From CAVXNP01 sp963763305 (GTDB lineage: Bacteria > Pseudomonadota > Gammaproteobacteria > Xanthomonadales > Rhodanobacteraceae), in NCBI GenBank assembly GCA_963763305.1, contig CAVXNP010000001.1:1922001-1986000 (forward strand): DNA of 64,000 nucleotides, read 5' to 3'. Position numbers and translations under genes: made by a program. The notes under the pieces were generated by a model. The model saw nothing but the letters and a program-made list of their open reading frames with translations. It was not told the DNA's origin and searched no databases. This document shows, piece after piece, positions 8,790 through 17,677 of this stretch. The first letter of the stretch is position 1, and the number at the start of each line of letters is the position of its first letter.

Positions 8790-10034
8790 TCATGTGTCCC
8801 GCGAGGATTCCCCCGGCCGCCCTATTGTAGCGATTGCTGCGATCCGTGCCTTTTCCATCGCCGCGCCGATCGCCGGTCCGGTCAGGCCGCGCTCGACGAA
8901 GCCGGCCGCCTGCACTGCGGCGGCCGCTTCGCGCGCGCGGCGCAGGAAGCCCGCCTGCGGGTAGCTGTCCTCGGCATGGCCCAGGCGACCGCGCTTGTCC
9001 GCCTCGCAGGCGGCCAGGAACACTTCCAGCCGCGCCGGCCGCCGTAGTGCGTCCAGCGACAGCAACAGCTTCAGTACGGTGGCCGGGCGCAGTTCGAAGG
9101 CGCGGTGCGCGTTGAGATGGTCGCGGCAGACCCGCTCGGCCAGCGCCAGATGCTCGGTGGGCACCTTCAGGCGCGTTGCCAGCGCTTGCAGCGGCGCCAC
9201 CCCGGCGTGCTCGTGACCGACATGCGCGGGTAGCCGTTGCGCTGGCGTGCAGGCCTTGCCCAGGTCGTGGCACAGCGCACAGAAGCCGACCAGGTCGTCG
9301 CCCGGTGCCAGCCGCGCGGCCATGTCCAGCACCAATTCCAGGTGCACGCCGGTATCGATTTCCGGATGGAACTCGGCCCGTTGCGGCACGCCGTACAACC
9401 GATCGACCTCCGGGAACAGCACCGCCAGCGCACCGCTTTGGCGCAGCACCTGCAGAAACGCCGACGGCCGAGGTTCGCCCAGCGCCTTGCGTGTTTCGGC
9501 CCAGACCCGCTCGGGAACCAGGTGGTCCACTTCGCCCTCGCGCACCATCCGGCGCATCAGGGTCATCGTCTCCTCGGCCACGCTGAATCCCAGTGGGGCA
9601 AACCGCGCGGCAAAGCGGGCCACCCGCAGCAGCCGTACCGGGTCTTCCGCGAACGCCGGCGACACATGGCGCAGCACGCGCTGTTCCAGGTCGCGCTGCC
9701 CGTGGTAAGGGTCGACCAGCGCACCGCTTTCATCCTGCGCAATCGCGTTGATGGTCAGGTCGCGCCGTCCCAGGTCCTGTTCCAGGGTGACCGCGGCATC
9801 GGCCTGGAAGGTGAAGCCGTGATAGCCATGCCCGGTCTTGCGCTCGGTCCGGGCCAAGGCGTATTCCTCACCGCTTTGAGGGTGCAGGAACACCGGAAAG
9901 TCCTTGCCTACCGGGCGATAGCCGGCATCCAGCATCTGCTGCGGGGTGGCTCCGACCACCACGTGGTCATGGTCCACCACCGGCCGTCCCAGCAGCTTGT
10001 CGCGGACGGCGCCACCCACCAGATATGTGCGCAT
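8790..10034 (-). CDS. cca: multifunctional CCA-adding tRNA nucleotidyltransferase
   Basis: This 414-residue enzyme (E. coli Cca is 412) adds or repairs the 3' CCA of tRNAs. Seen: YLVGGAVRDKLLGRPVVD and the following DHDHVV catalytic carboxylates, RRDLTINAIAQDESG, the GLLRVARFAARFA-like nucleotide-binding helix (LLRVARFAARFAPLG), and an HD-type domain CHDLGKACTP with the flanking HEHAGV histidine motif, which in this class gives phosphatase/phosphodiesterase activity. The start codon overlaps the slt stop as TGATG, so it is translationally coupled to the upstream transglycosylase gene. Confidence 0.95.
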   Translation of the reverse strand: MRTYLVGGAVRDKLLGRPVVDHDHVVVGATPQQMLDAGYRPVGKDFPVFLHPQSGEEYALARTERKTGHGYHGFTFQADAAVTLEQDLGRRDLTINAIAQDESGALVDPYHGQRDLEQRVLRHVSPAFAEDPVRLLRVARFAARFAPLGFSVAEETMTLMRRMVREGEVDHLVPERVWAETRKALGEPRPSAFLQVLRQSGALAVLFPEVDRLYGVPQRAEFHPEIDTGVHLELVLDMAARLAPGDDLVGFCALCHDLGKACTPAQRLPAHVGHEHAGVAPLQALATRLKVPTEHLALAERVCRDHLNAHRAFELRPATVLKLLLSLDALRRPARLEVFLAACEADKRGRLGHAEDSYPQAGFLRRAREAAAAVQAAGFVERGLTGPAIGAAMEKARIAAIATIGRPGESSRDT

Positions 10035-12121
10035 CAGGATCCCGTTGCGGCGCGGCCGGAGGCCGCCTTGGCCGGCCCGTGCCGGCTGCCTGCGCGGGCC
10101 GGGGCCGGGTCGTCGTCCACGCAGCGTACCTGCTTGCGCACGGTGCCGGCATCCGGTGGTGCATAGCGCAGGCCGACGCCGGGCATGCGCGAGCTGATCG
10201 GCACCACGCCACCGCCCAGGCGCCAGTCGTAGATCACCGCGAAGGCCATCACCCGGGCGACGTATTCGCGGGTCTCGTGAAACGGGATGGTGGCCACGAA
10301 CAGGTCCGGTGCCAGCGTGCCGCGTTCGGCCACCCATTGGTCGACCCGGCTCGGTCCGGCGTTGTAGGCCGCGCTGGCCAGCCACGGGGCGCCGTTGAAG
10401 CGCTCGGCCATCTGCGCCAGGTAGCGGGTACCCAGGGCGATGTTCACCACCGGGTCGTAGAGCGACTCGCCGCCGGCCCAGGCCAGTCCGTTGCGATGCG
10501 CGACGCGGGCGGCGGTGGACGGCAGCAACTGCATCAGGCCGCGTGCGTCGGCGCCGGAGTGCGCATCGGTCATCCATGCGCTTTCGGCGCGGGCGATGGC
10601 GTAGGCCCAGGCCGGGTCGATGCCGGCTTCGACCGCCTGCGGCACTACCCCGTCCTGGCTGGCCAGCGGGAAGCGCTGGCTGTAGTAGCGCAACGCCTTG
10701 CCGCTGCTGAAGGTGAACACGGCGCGGTCGTACCAGCCGCGCTGGTAGGCCACATCCGCCGCTGCCTGGCGGGTGGCGGTATCGCTGCCGTCCAGTGCCC
10801 GCGCCCATTCGCGACGGGCCGGCTGCGGCAGGTCCACTGCATACAGTTCGAACGCGCGCTGCAGCCCGGGGTTGGACGCCAGCGCGCGCTTGCGCTCGGC
10901 ATCGGGCGCGGGCTGCAGTGGGCACAGGCTGTAGTCGGCACCAATCCGGTCGGCTGCCAGGAAGCCGAAATAGGTGGGCTCGCGGGCCAGCGCCTTGAAC
11001 AGTGCTTGCGCCTCCTCCGCGTGTCCGCTGGCCGCCAGTGCGCGGGCGTGGAAGTAGCGCCACTCGTCGTCGTCGCGCTGTTCGGCCGGCATGGCCATGA
11101 TCGCGTCCAGTACCGCCTTCCAGTCCTGCCGTGCCAGCGCCACCCGGGCGCGCCACTCCCGGCTGGTATCGGTCCGCGCGGCCTCCGGCAGGGCGGCCAG
11201 GCGCGCCAGTGCGTGCTGGTCGAAGTCGGTGGCGTGGTAAAGCGCCAGGGCGTATTCGACCCCGGTGCGCTCGGTGGCGCTGAAGCTGAAGTGGCGGCGC
11301 AGGCGCTTCCAGGCCGTCTCGGCGCGATCGCTGTCGTGCCGCGCCAATTGGCGCAGCGCGATCGCCGCGGCCTGCCGGTTGCGCGGAACGTCCGGCCAGT
11401 GGATGGCGGCATGGGTGGCGCCGGACGGGTCGCGCAGCGCCTTGGCCAGGTGCTCGGCCAGATCGCGCTCGCCGGAGGGAAGCTGCCCTGCCAGCGATGC
11501 CACGGTGCCGCCCCGACCCGCATCCACCGCACGGTCGATTCGCTGCCACAGTCGCTGCCGGGTCAGCAGGCCCTGGCGGCCGGCCTGCTCCAGGATCGGA
11601 TCGCACGCCGACGGCAGGCTGGGTTTTTCCCAGAGCGCGGCCAGGTCGCGCTGGAACTGCAGGGTGCCGCCCTTCGCCAGCCGTGCCTGCAGCGCGTCGC
11701 AGCTGAGGGTATCGCCCAGGCCCGGCTGGTACAGCGCCAGGAAGTCGTCCCAGCGTTGCTTGCCGGCCGCCTGCAGCAGGAAGTCCCGGCGCAGGTCCTG
11801 CGCCGGGATGGAATCGGGATAGCGCCGCAGGAACTCTTCCACCCGCGCGCGCGGCAGCGCGTCCAGGTCGTGGCTCAGCGCGGCCGCCTCCAGGTACGGA
11901 TACAGCGGATAGCCGGCCAGCTGCCTGTCCCACGCGTGCCAACCCTCGCCGCCCTGCTGGGCTGCGGCCAGCGCCTTGCGGAAGGCGGCGCGCTGCGCCT
12001 GGGGCGCGTCCGGCACGGCCGCCCGCACCGCCGTGGCACCCAGCAGCAGGTTCAGTGCGGTGAACATCAGGACAAGCACAAACGGGGGGCGAGGGCGCGG
12101 CGGTGTTGCGGGGTGGTACAT
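10034..12121 (-). CDS. slt: soluble lytic murein transglycosylase
   Basis: Slt cleaves the MurNAc-GlcNAc bond of peptidoglycan in the periplasm forming 1,6-anhydromuropeptides. The 695-residue product opens with a signal peptide (basic residues, then PPFVLVLMFTALNLLLGATA, cleavage near AVRAA). A long Ala-rich superhelical U/L domain follows, then the catalytic domain with AIARAESAWMTDAHSGADAR (the Glu of RAESAW is the general acid), GLMQLLPSTA and the LGTRYLAQMAERFNG / SAAYNAGPSRVDQW motifs. ATG at 12121 is preceded by AGGAG. The frame is open farther upstream but that would bury the signal peptide. Coupled to cca by a TGATG overlap, an uncommon pairing. Confidence 0.94.
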   Translation of the reverse strand: MYHPATPPRPRPPFVLVLMFTALNLLLGATAVRAAVPDAPQAQRAAFRKALAAAQQGGEGWHAWDRQLAGYPLYPYLEAAALSHDLDALPRARVEEFLRRYPDSIPAQDLRRDFLLQAAGKQRWDDFLALYQPGLGDTLSCDALQARLAKGGTLQFQRDLAALWEKPSLPSACDPILEQAGRQGLLTRQRLWQRIDRAVDAGRGGTVASLAGQLPSGERDLAEHLAKALRDPSGATHAAIHWPDVPRNRQAAAIALRQLARHDSDRAETAWKRLRRHFSFSATERTGVEYALALYHATDFDQHALARLAALPEAARTDTSREWRARVALARQDWKAVLDAIMAMPAEQRDDDEWRYFHARALAASGHAEEAQALFKALAREPTYFGFLAADRIGADYSLCPLQPAPDAERKRALASNPGLQRAFELYAVDLPQPARREWARALDGSDTATRQAAADVAYQRGWYDRAVFTFSSGKALRYYSQRFPLASQDGVVPQAVEAGIDPAWAYAIARAESAWMTDAHSGADARGLMQLLPSTAARVAHRNGLAWAGGESLYDPVVNIALGTRYLAQMAERFNGAPWLASAAYNAGPSRVDQWVAERGTLAPDLFVATIPFHETREYVARVMAFAVIYDWRLGGGVVPISSRMPGVGLRYAPPDAGTVRKQVRCVDDDPAPARAGSRHGPAKAASGRAATGS

Positions 12122-12296
12122 GCAAGCTCCTGCAAAGGGATCGACGATGGGGACATGCCGCACCGGGCCCCCTCCCGGCGTTGGCCTGCCAAGGGTGGCA
12201 GCTGCGCGCATTCGATGCGTTAAACATGCGCTGGAGCGATGCCGTCCATGGCGGCCTGCTAAGCTGGCGCGCCCCGTGGCTGCGGCCGGAAAAGGC

Positions 12297-13898
12297 ATGG
12301 CGCTGGCGTCCTCGTTGTCCCATCGTGCGCATTGGCCGGCCTGGCTCGCGTTGTGGCTGGCCGCCTTCGGCGGGCTGCTGTGGTGGTGGGCGGTTGGTCG
12401 TCCGGTCGCCCTGCCGCTGGCGCCATCGACGCGCATCGCCTGCGTCTCCTACGCGCCGTTCCATCACCCGGGACAGACTCCGCTCGACCCGGCCATCCGG
12501 ATCAGCCCCCGGCAGATCGATGCCGACCTGCGCGCGCTGTCGCGGCGCTTCGACTGTGTGCGCACCTACTCGCAGGGCCTGGGCCTGGATGCGGTGCCGG
12601 CGATCGCTTCGCGTTATGGCATGACCGTGCTTGGCGGGATCTGGCTGGGCGCGGACCCGACAGCCAACGCGCGCGAAGTGGCGCTGGGGATCGCCGCGGC
12701 GCGACGCTATCCGCATGTGCTGCGCGGCCTGATCGTGGGTAACGAGGTGTTGTTGCGCGGCGACCTGGCGCCGGCCGCCCTGGCCGACGTGGTGGCGCGG
12801 GTGCGCGCGGCGGTGGATGTGCCGGTGAGTTACGCCGATGTGTGGGAGTTCTGGCTGCGCCATCCGCAGATGGCACAGTCGGTCGATTACCTGACCATCC
12901 ACGTGCTGCCTTACTGGGAGGACCGGCCGGTGCCGGCGGACCGTGCGGTGAAACACGTGGCGGCGGTGTATGCCCGGGTGCAGCGAGCGTTCCCGGGCCG
13001 GCGCGTGATGATCGGCGAGACCGGCTGGCCCAGCGCCGGACGCCCCCGCCGTGGCGCCAGTGCCAGCGTGGTCGACGAAGCGCGCTACGTGCGTGGCTTT
13101 CTCGCCTACGCCGCACGAGCACACATCCCCTACAACATGATCGAGGCTTTCGACCAGCCATGGAAACGCGACCTGGAGGGTACGGTCGGTGGCTACTGGG
13201 GCATCTACGATGCCGCCTCGCAACCGAAGTTTCCCCTGCGTGGTCCGGTGGTGGAGGAGCCGCGCTGGTGGATCGGCTGGGGTGCCGCAGCGGTGGCGGT
13301 GGTGCTGTTCCTGCTGGCCGGCGGCTGGCACCGCCACTGGCAGGGGCTGCGCGGCTGGCTGGCGTTGACCGGCTGCGGGATTGCCGCCGGTAGCGGGCTG
13401 GCCTGGCAAGGCCGGCAGATGGCCTATGCCTGTCGCAATGGGTGGGAGTGGGGCGTGTCGGCGCTGGCCTGCTTGGCGTCGCTGGGCACCGCACTGGTGC
13501 TGGCGCGGGTGCTGGCCGCGCGGCTGGCCGACGCGCCGGCACGCCCCACCTTGCCGCCGATGCCGTGGCTGCGGCTGGGCTGGCTGTTGGCGCTCGCCTG
13601 GTACGACCTGCTGCTGGTGTTCGACGGTCGCTACCGCGACTTTCCGCTGGGGCTGTTTGCGCTGCCGTGCATCGGCTACACGCTGGTCGCCGGCGTCGAA
13701 GGCGGGCGCGCAGCGGGGCCGTCGCTGGAGCAGCGCTTCCTGGCCTGCCTGCTGCCGATCCTGGGCGCGGTCACGGTGGCGCAGGAGGCCGGAATGAACG
13801 TGACCGTATGGCTATGGCTGGGTCTGAACCTGACCCTGGCCATCGCGGTGCTGGGCAGTCGATGGCAGGGTCGCCGCCTGGCAGCGGAGCAGGCGTAG
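12297..13898 (+). CDS. membrane-anchored GH17-family beta-glucanase/glucanosyltransferase-like protein
   Basis: A 533-residue protein. An N-terminal membrane segment (about residues 8-35, LALWLAAFGGLLWWWAVG) precedes a glycoside hydrolase family 17 domain, then five or so membrane helices fill residues ~330-530. The GH17 catalytic pair is present: acid/base Glu150 in VGNEVLLRG and nucleophile Glu241 in GETGWPS; the aromatic HVLPYWEDRP and AFDQPWKRDLEG stretches line the expected cleft. In NdvB-type enzymes such a domain is fused to a GT2 synthase and helps cyclise periplasmic beta-1,3-glucans; here there is no GT2 domain and none next door. The last 29 codons overlap the convergent gene at 13812. 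Confidence 0.85.
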   Translation: MALASSLSHRAHWPAWLALWLAAFGGLLWWWAVGRPVALPLAPSTRIACVSYAPFHHPGQTPLDPAIRISPRQIDADLRALSRRFDCVRTYSQGLGLDAVPAIASRYGMTVLGGIWLGADPTANAREVALGIAAARRYPHVLRGLIVGNEVLLRGDLAPAALADVVARVRAAVDVPVSYADVWEFWLRHPQMAQSVDYLTIHVLPYWEDRPVPADRAVKHVAAVYARVQRAFPGRRVMIGETGWPSAGRPRRGASASVVDEARYVRGFLAYAARAHIPYNMIEAFDQPWKRDLEGTVGGYWGIYDAASQPKFPLRGPVVEEPRWWIGWGAAAVAVVLFLLAGGWHRHWQGLRGWLALTGCGIAAGSGLAWQGRQMAYACRNGWEWGVSALACLASLGTALVLARVLAARLADAPARPTLPPMPWLRLGWLLALAWYDLLLVFDGRYRDFPLGLFALPCIGYTLVAGVEGGRAAGPSLEQRFLACLLPILGAVTVAQEAGMNVTVWLWLGLNLTLAIAVLGSRWQGRRLAAEQA

Positions 13899-14228
13899 GC
13901 TGCCGACCAGCAGCGCCAGTGCGCCGGCCTCCACGCAGTACAGTTGCAGGGCGAACGCGCCCAGCGCGGCAGCCAGCCAGGCCGGTGCCGGGTGCCGCCA
14001 CAGCAGTGCGGGCAGCACGGCGGCCAGTGCCGCATAGCCGTAACTGTAATTGAGGAAGCCACTGACCAGGGCATGGCGCCAGGCGCACCAGGCGGGGGCG
14101 TCGCCGGCGCTGCACCAGGCGCCGATCTGGTTCGGTTCCACCACCTGGTAGCGCAGCGCCGCGGCAGCCAGGCCCACCAGCATGATCGCCAGCCACGGGA
14201 GCGCCCGCCGGCCCCGGGCTGCGGTCAC
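13812..14228 (-). CDS. small hydrophobic membrane protein, function unknown
   Basis: A 138-residue protein with about four membrane helices: LPWLAIMLVGLAAAALRY, a short extracytoplasmic loop with two cysteines (GAWCSAGDAPAWCAW), then ALVSGFLNYSYGYAALAAVLPALL, APAWLAAALGAFALQLYCVE and GALALLVGSLRLLR. I do not recognise a family. It begins with GTG overlapping the stop of the upstream EEP gene (GTGA), so it is translationally coupled to it. Its 3' end overlaps the convergent GH17 gene by 87 bases; the true C-terminus is therefore unconstrained by homology and the tail (after LRCQ) looks non-conserved. Confidence 0.65.
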   Translation of the reverse strand: MTAARGRRALPWLAIMLVGLAAAALRYQVVEPNQIGAWCSAGDAPAWCAWRHALVSGFLNYSYGYAALAAVLPALLWRHPAPAWLAAALGAFALQLYCVEAGALALLVGSLRLLRCQAATLPSTAQHRDGQGQVQTQP

Positions 14229-15043
14229 CGCAAGCCCTCGGCGTGCGGCGCCAGATGCGCCGGCAGGCTGATTTCCGCCGCCAGCGGCAGATGATCGGAG
14301 AATGCCTGCGGCAGCGCCCAGACCTTCTCCAGCGAAATGGTCGGTGAGGCGAGGATGTGATCCAGCGAGCGGCGCGGTTTCCAGCTGGGGAAGGTGGGCG
14401 TGTGCTGTGCCGGCGGCTCCAGCGGCGAATGCTTGAACAGATGCCGCATCTCGGCACTGTGCGGCTCGGTGTTGAGGTCGCCCATCAGCACGGTGTTGGG
14501 GAAGTCCTGCAACACCTCGGCGATGAAGGCCAGCTGGCGCGCCCGGGCCGGGGAGCTCAGGGACAGGTGCGCGATCATCACGGTCAATGCCGCCGGATCT
14601 TCGCCGAAGCGCACCAGCAGCGCGCCGCGGCCGGGGATGCGGCTGGGCAGGGGATAGTCGAGCACCGTGTGTGGCTGGATCCGGCTGATCAGCCCATTGG
14701 CCGAATGTGCCAGCCGTGCCATCGGCCGGTTGGGCTGGTGGCTCCAGAACGGCAGGCCGGACGTTTCGGCCAGGTAGCGGGTCTGGTTGAGAAAGCCCGA
14801 GCGCAGGCTGCCGGCATCGGCCTCCTGCAATCCGATCACGTCGAACTGGCCCAGCATCTCGGCCAGCTGGTCGAGGTTGTCCATCTTGCTGCGCCCGGGG
14901 AGCACTGCATTGAGGCTGCGGGTGACGTACTCGTGGTAGCGCTGCACGCTGGCGCCAGCCAGGATGTTGCAGCTGAGCAGGCGCAGACGCCGGGTCGGGG
15001 CTGGTGCGTTGGCGGCAGCGTTGGCGGGAACGGCAGGGGTCAT
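14225..15043 (-). CDS. endonuclease/exonuclease/phosphatase (EEP) family hydrolase
   Basis: A 272-residue metal-dependent hydrolase of the DNase I/EEP fold. Seen: RLLSCNIL (first strand with Asn), DVIGLQEADAGSLR (metal-binding Glu), VMIAHLSLSSPARARQL (catalytic His), VLMGDLNTEPHSAEM (Asp/Asn) and the C-terminal SDHLPLAAEI (Asp-His pair). Members cleave DNA, sphingomyelin, inositol phosphates or other phosphodiesters; nothing in the sequence fixes the substrate. The N-terminus is Ala/Pro-rich and not a clear signal peptide, which suggests a cytoplasmic protein. It is coupled to the downstream small membrane protein by a 4-base overlap, hinting that the two work together. Confidence 0.88.
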   Translation of the reverse strand: MTPAVPANAAANAPAPTRRLRLLSCNILAGASVQRYHEYVTRSLNAVLPGRSKMDNLDQLAEMLGQFDVIGLQEADAGSLRSGFLNQTRYLAETSGLPFWSHQPNRPMARLAHSANGLISRIQPHTVLDYPLPSRIPGRGALLVRFGEDPAALTVMIAHLSLSSPARARQLAFIAEVLQDFPNTVLMGDLNTEPHSAEMRHLFKHSPLEPPAQHTPTFPSWKPRRSLDHILASPTISLEKVWALPQAFSDHLPLAAEISLPAHLAPHAEGLR

Positions 15044-15130
15044 CGGCTCTGGATCAAGGGGGCGGCACCACCTGCCGCGGCCGCCAGCATGACGTGTGCC
15101 GCGTGAACGCCAGGACAGCCGGTGCGGGGC

Positions 15131-15784
15131 CTACTTGCCGGACAGCTCGCGCTTGGCCAGCCACTGGGTCAGCGCAGCCAGCTCCGGCAGCGTGTGCACA
15201 TTGTTGCTGCGGTACTTGCCGTCGACCACGATGGTGGGAGTGCCATCGACCTGCCACTTCTGCAGCAAGGCCATGTCGCTGCGCAGCTGGGCGGTCACCT
15301 CCGGCGAGGTGGCAATCTGCATGAAGCGACCACGGTCCACGCCGCGCGCGGCGTAGAAGTCGGCCAGGTCGTCGAGCGAGTTCAAGGGGTAGTGCTGGTC
15401 GAACTTGGCCTTGAACAGCGCCAGGTGGTTCTGCTCCATCACGCCGAGCTTCTTGGCCGCGTAGAACGCACGTGCGTAGGGCACCCACTGCTCGTTGAAG
15501 GCGGCGGGGACCAGCTTGAACACCACACCGGCCGGCAATGCCTTGCGCATCTGATCGGCCAGTGGCGCGAAATGGTCGCAATGGATGCAGCCGTAGGAAA
15601 ACACCTCGACCACCTCCACCTTGCCCTCGTCGCTGTAGCGCTGCTGCGGGGCCGGCAAGGTGACGTATTCCTGGCCCTCGGTGTACGGCGCGGGTGCACC
15701 GGAATCGGAGGCGCTGCAGGCAGCGGCCAGCAACAGGCCGCCAAGCAGGCAGACGATGCGCAGGCGGACGAGGGGGTTGATCAT
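15131..15784 (-). CDS. DsbA-family thiol:disulfide oxidoreductase (CIHC active site)
   Basis: A 217-residue periplasmic thioredoxin-fold protein. A hydrophobic N-terminus (IVCLLGGLLLAAACSAS) ends at a Cys and may be a lipoprotein signal, though the residues before the Cys are a weak lipobox. The active site is VEVFSYGCIHCDHFAP: CIHC instead of the usual CPHC, followed by an inserted helical domain and the cis-Pro region VDGTPTIVVDGKYR. This type (DsbA/DsbL-like) oxidises thiols of exported proteins. Its neighbour at 15825 has the same fold with CPAC, so these look like a tandem duplication that has diverged at the active site. Confidence 0.9.
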   Translation of the reverse strand: MINPLVRLRIVCLLGGLLLAAACSASDSGAPAPYTEGQEYVTLPAPQQRYSDEGKVEVVEVFSYGCIHCDHFAPLADQMRKALPAGVVFKLVPAAFNEQWVPYARAFYAAKKLGVMEQNHLALFKAKFDQHYPLNSLDDLADFYAARGVDRGRFMQIATSPEVTAQLRSDMALLQKWQVDGTPTIVVDGKYRSNNVHTLPELAALTQWLAKRELSGK

Positions 15785-15824
15785 CGGATACTCCGCAGTC
15801 GAGACAGCACGGACACGCCGTGGA

Positions 15825-16691
15825 TTACTGGCCGGCGGCTTCCCTGGCGACCAGCCACTTGGTCAGATCCACCGATTCCTCGTAACCGACCTTGGACGGA
15901 GAGATCCGGTACTTGCCGTCGATCACGATGGTCGGGGTGCCTTCGACCCCGTAGTTCTTGATCAGTTCATCGGCACGGCGGGTCTTGGTATCCACGCTGA
16001 ACGACTTCGACACCGCCACGAATTCCTTCGGGTCGGCGCCGAACCTGGCGTAGACCTTGGCGGCATCGGCGATGGTGGGCAACGCCGACTTGGGCTTGAG
16101 CCCCGTCCCGGCCGCATTCATGGCGCTCAGCTCATGGCTTTTCCAGACCGCGTCGTACATCGCGTCGTTGCCCTGCCCGGCCACGCCCAGCGCCTGCGCG
16201 GTGTAGTACGCGCGCTGCAGCATCGGCCAGTTCTCCTGCGGGATGAACGAGGCCGGCAGGTACACCATGGTGGCCTCGGCCGGCAGCTCGCGGGCCAGCT
16301 TGTTGGCGGTGGCGTGGTACTGGTTGCAGGCCGGGCAGCCGTACGAAAACACTTCGACCACCTCGACCTTGTCGGTGGAGGTCACCTTGGGCTGGGCCGG
16401 TTCGATGCGATCGTAATCCTTGCCCTCGACCCACTTGCCGTCGTCCACGAACGGTTGGCTGGGCGGTGGCGGGGCGCTGGCGGCTGGCGGCGTGCTGCCG
16501 GCGGTTGCCGCCTCCGAGGTCGCCGGGCTGCTGGCGGCCGGCACCGGGGCCGGGGCCGCGGAGGCCGTCGAGACGGTCGGCGCGGGAGCTGGCGTCGGGG
16601 CGGTTCCGGCGTTGCGCGAGTTGTCGCTGTCTTGGCTGCAGGCGGCGAGCGCAAGCAGGGCGGCACACAGGATCGGCAGTCGCTTGAGCAT
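15825..16691 (-). CDS. DsbA-family thiol:disulfide oxidoreductase lipoprotein (CPAC active site)
   Basis: A 288-residue protein. The first 19 residues are a lipoprotein signal with lipobox LAAC (ALLALAACSQDS). Residues ~30-80 form an Ala/Pro/Ser/Thr-rich linker that probably tethers the domain away from the membrane. The thioredoxin-like domain has VEVFSYGCPACNQYH as active site and VEGTPTIVIDGKYRIS as the cis-Pro loop. Compared with classical DsbA, CPAC replaces CPHC; the dipeptide between the cysteines sets redox potential, so the two neighbours are likely tuned differently. It is 40 bases upstream of the second copy and 63 bases downstream of the cytochrome c4 gene on the same strand, so one transcript is plausible. 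Confidence 0.9.
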   Translation of the reverse strand: MLKRLPILCAALLALAACSQDSDNSRNAGTAPTPAPAPTVSTASAAPAPVPAASSPATSEAATAGSTPPAASAPPPPSQPFVDDGKWVEGKDYDRIEPAQPKVTSTDKVEVVEVFSYGCPACNQYHATANKLARELPAEATMVYLPASFIPQENWPMLQRAYYTAQALGVAGQGNDAMYDAVWKSHELSAMNAAGTGLKPKSALPTIADAAKVYARFGADPKEFVAVSKSFSVDTKTRRADELIKNYGVEGTPTIVIDGKYRISPSKVGYEESVDLTKWLVAREAAGQ

Positions 16692-16754
16692 GGGAACCTC
16701 GGTACGGGTGATTCAGACAAACACGCCGGCGAGGCCGGCGTGTGGGACGTCTGT

Positions 16755-17570
16755 TCAGGGTGCGCCGGCGCCTTCGGCGGTATTGGCCCGGTGCAGGCCC
16801 TCGATGTAACTGGCCAGCGCCGCGATATCGGCGCTGCTCAGCTTCTGGGCAATCGCCGGCATGATCTTGGCCTGTGCATCATCGCCCCAGGTGGTGCCGT
16901 CATGCCAGGCGGTCAGGGTCTTCTGGATGTACTGCGCGTGCTGCCCGGACAACTGGGGATACATGGCACCGGGATTGCCGCGGCCGTCGATCGAATGACA
17001 GGCCATGCAGGCGGGCACGCCACGGTCGGCGTCGCCCTCGCGGAACAGCTTCTGACCCAGCTCCACCAGCGCGGTGTCGGCGACACCGGGCAGCGACTGC
17101 TTGGTCGCGAAGTAGGCGCCCAGGTCACGCATGTCCTGCTCGGACAGCGGCGCAGCCATGCCCATCATGATCGGGTTCTGCCGCTTGGCCGACTTGAACA
17201 GGGTGAGCTGACGCGCGATGTAGGTACCGTGCTGGCCGGCCAGCTTCGGGTACTGCGGGTCGCTGGAATTGCCGTCCATGCCGTGGCAGGCGCCGCACAC
17301 GGTGGCCTTGGTCTGTCCGGCCGAGGCATCCCCCGGACCGGCCTTGACCACCTGCGGCTCGATCGCGGCCTCGGGTGAGCCCGGCTTGGCCGACGTGGCG
17401 GTGGCTGGCACGGCCGTCGCCGGCAGGCCGATGTCGGTCGGCTGCGGCGTGCTGGTGGTCACCGCGGGCGTGGCTTTCTGGGCCACCGCAGCGCCGGTGT
17501 ACAGCACGAAAAGGAGGGCGATACCCGCCCCGAAGGCAGCAGGCCGAAAACCAGCGGGCCGAAAACTCAT
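16755..17570 (-). CDS. dihaem cytochrome c4
   Basis: A 271-residue periplasmic electron carrier. Residues 1-30 are a signal peptide (AFGAGIALLFVLYTGAAVAQ). An Ala/Thr/Pro linker follows, then two tandem class I cytochrome c domains with haem sites CGACH and CMACH. The distal Met ligands lie in NPIMMGMAAPLS and AKIMPAIAQKLS. The SLPGVADTALVELGQKLFREG segment joins the domains as in cytochrome c4. Such proteins feed cbb3 or other terminal oxidases. The ATG at 17570 is used because it starts the signal peptide; the frame stays open upstream towards engB. It shares a 107-bp divergent promoter region with engB, an arrangement also seen in other proteobacteria. Confidence 0.93.
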   Translation of the reverse strand: MSFRPAGFRPAAFGAGIALLFVLYTGAAVAQKATPAVTTSTPQPTDIGLPATAVPATATSAKPGSPEAAIEPQVVKAGPGDASAGQTKATVCGACHGMDGNSSDPQYPKLAGQHGTYIARQLTLFKSAKRQNPIMMGMAAPLSEQDMRDLGAYFATKQSLPGVADTALVELGQKLFREGDADRGVPACMACHSIDGRGNPGAMYPQLSGQHAQYIQKTLTAWHDGTTWGDDAQAKIMPAIAQKLSSADIAALASYIEGLHRANTAEGAGAP

Positions 17571-17677
17571 ACACTTGTCTCCCGAAAGACTGCAAATACT
17601 GCCGCAATACGCTGCCAGACCATCTTTGGCGGCAGAAACCGCCGAATTATCCCCGCGCCACCGCAACCGGTCAAACC

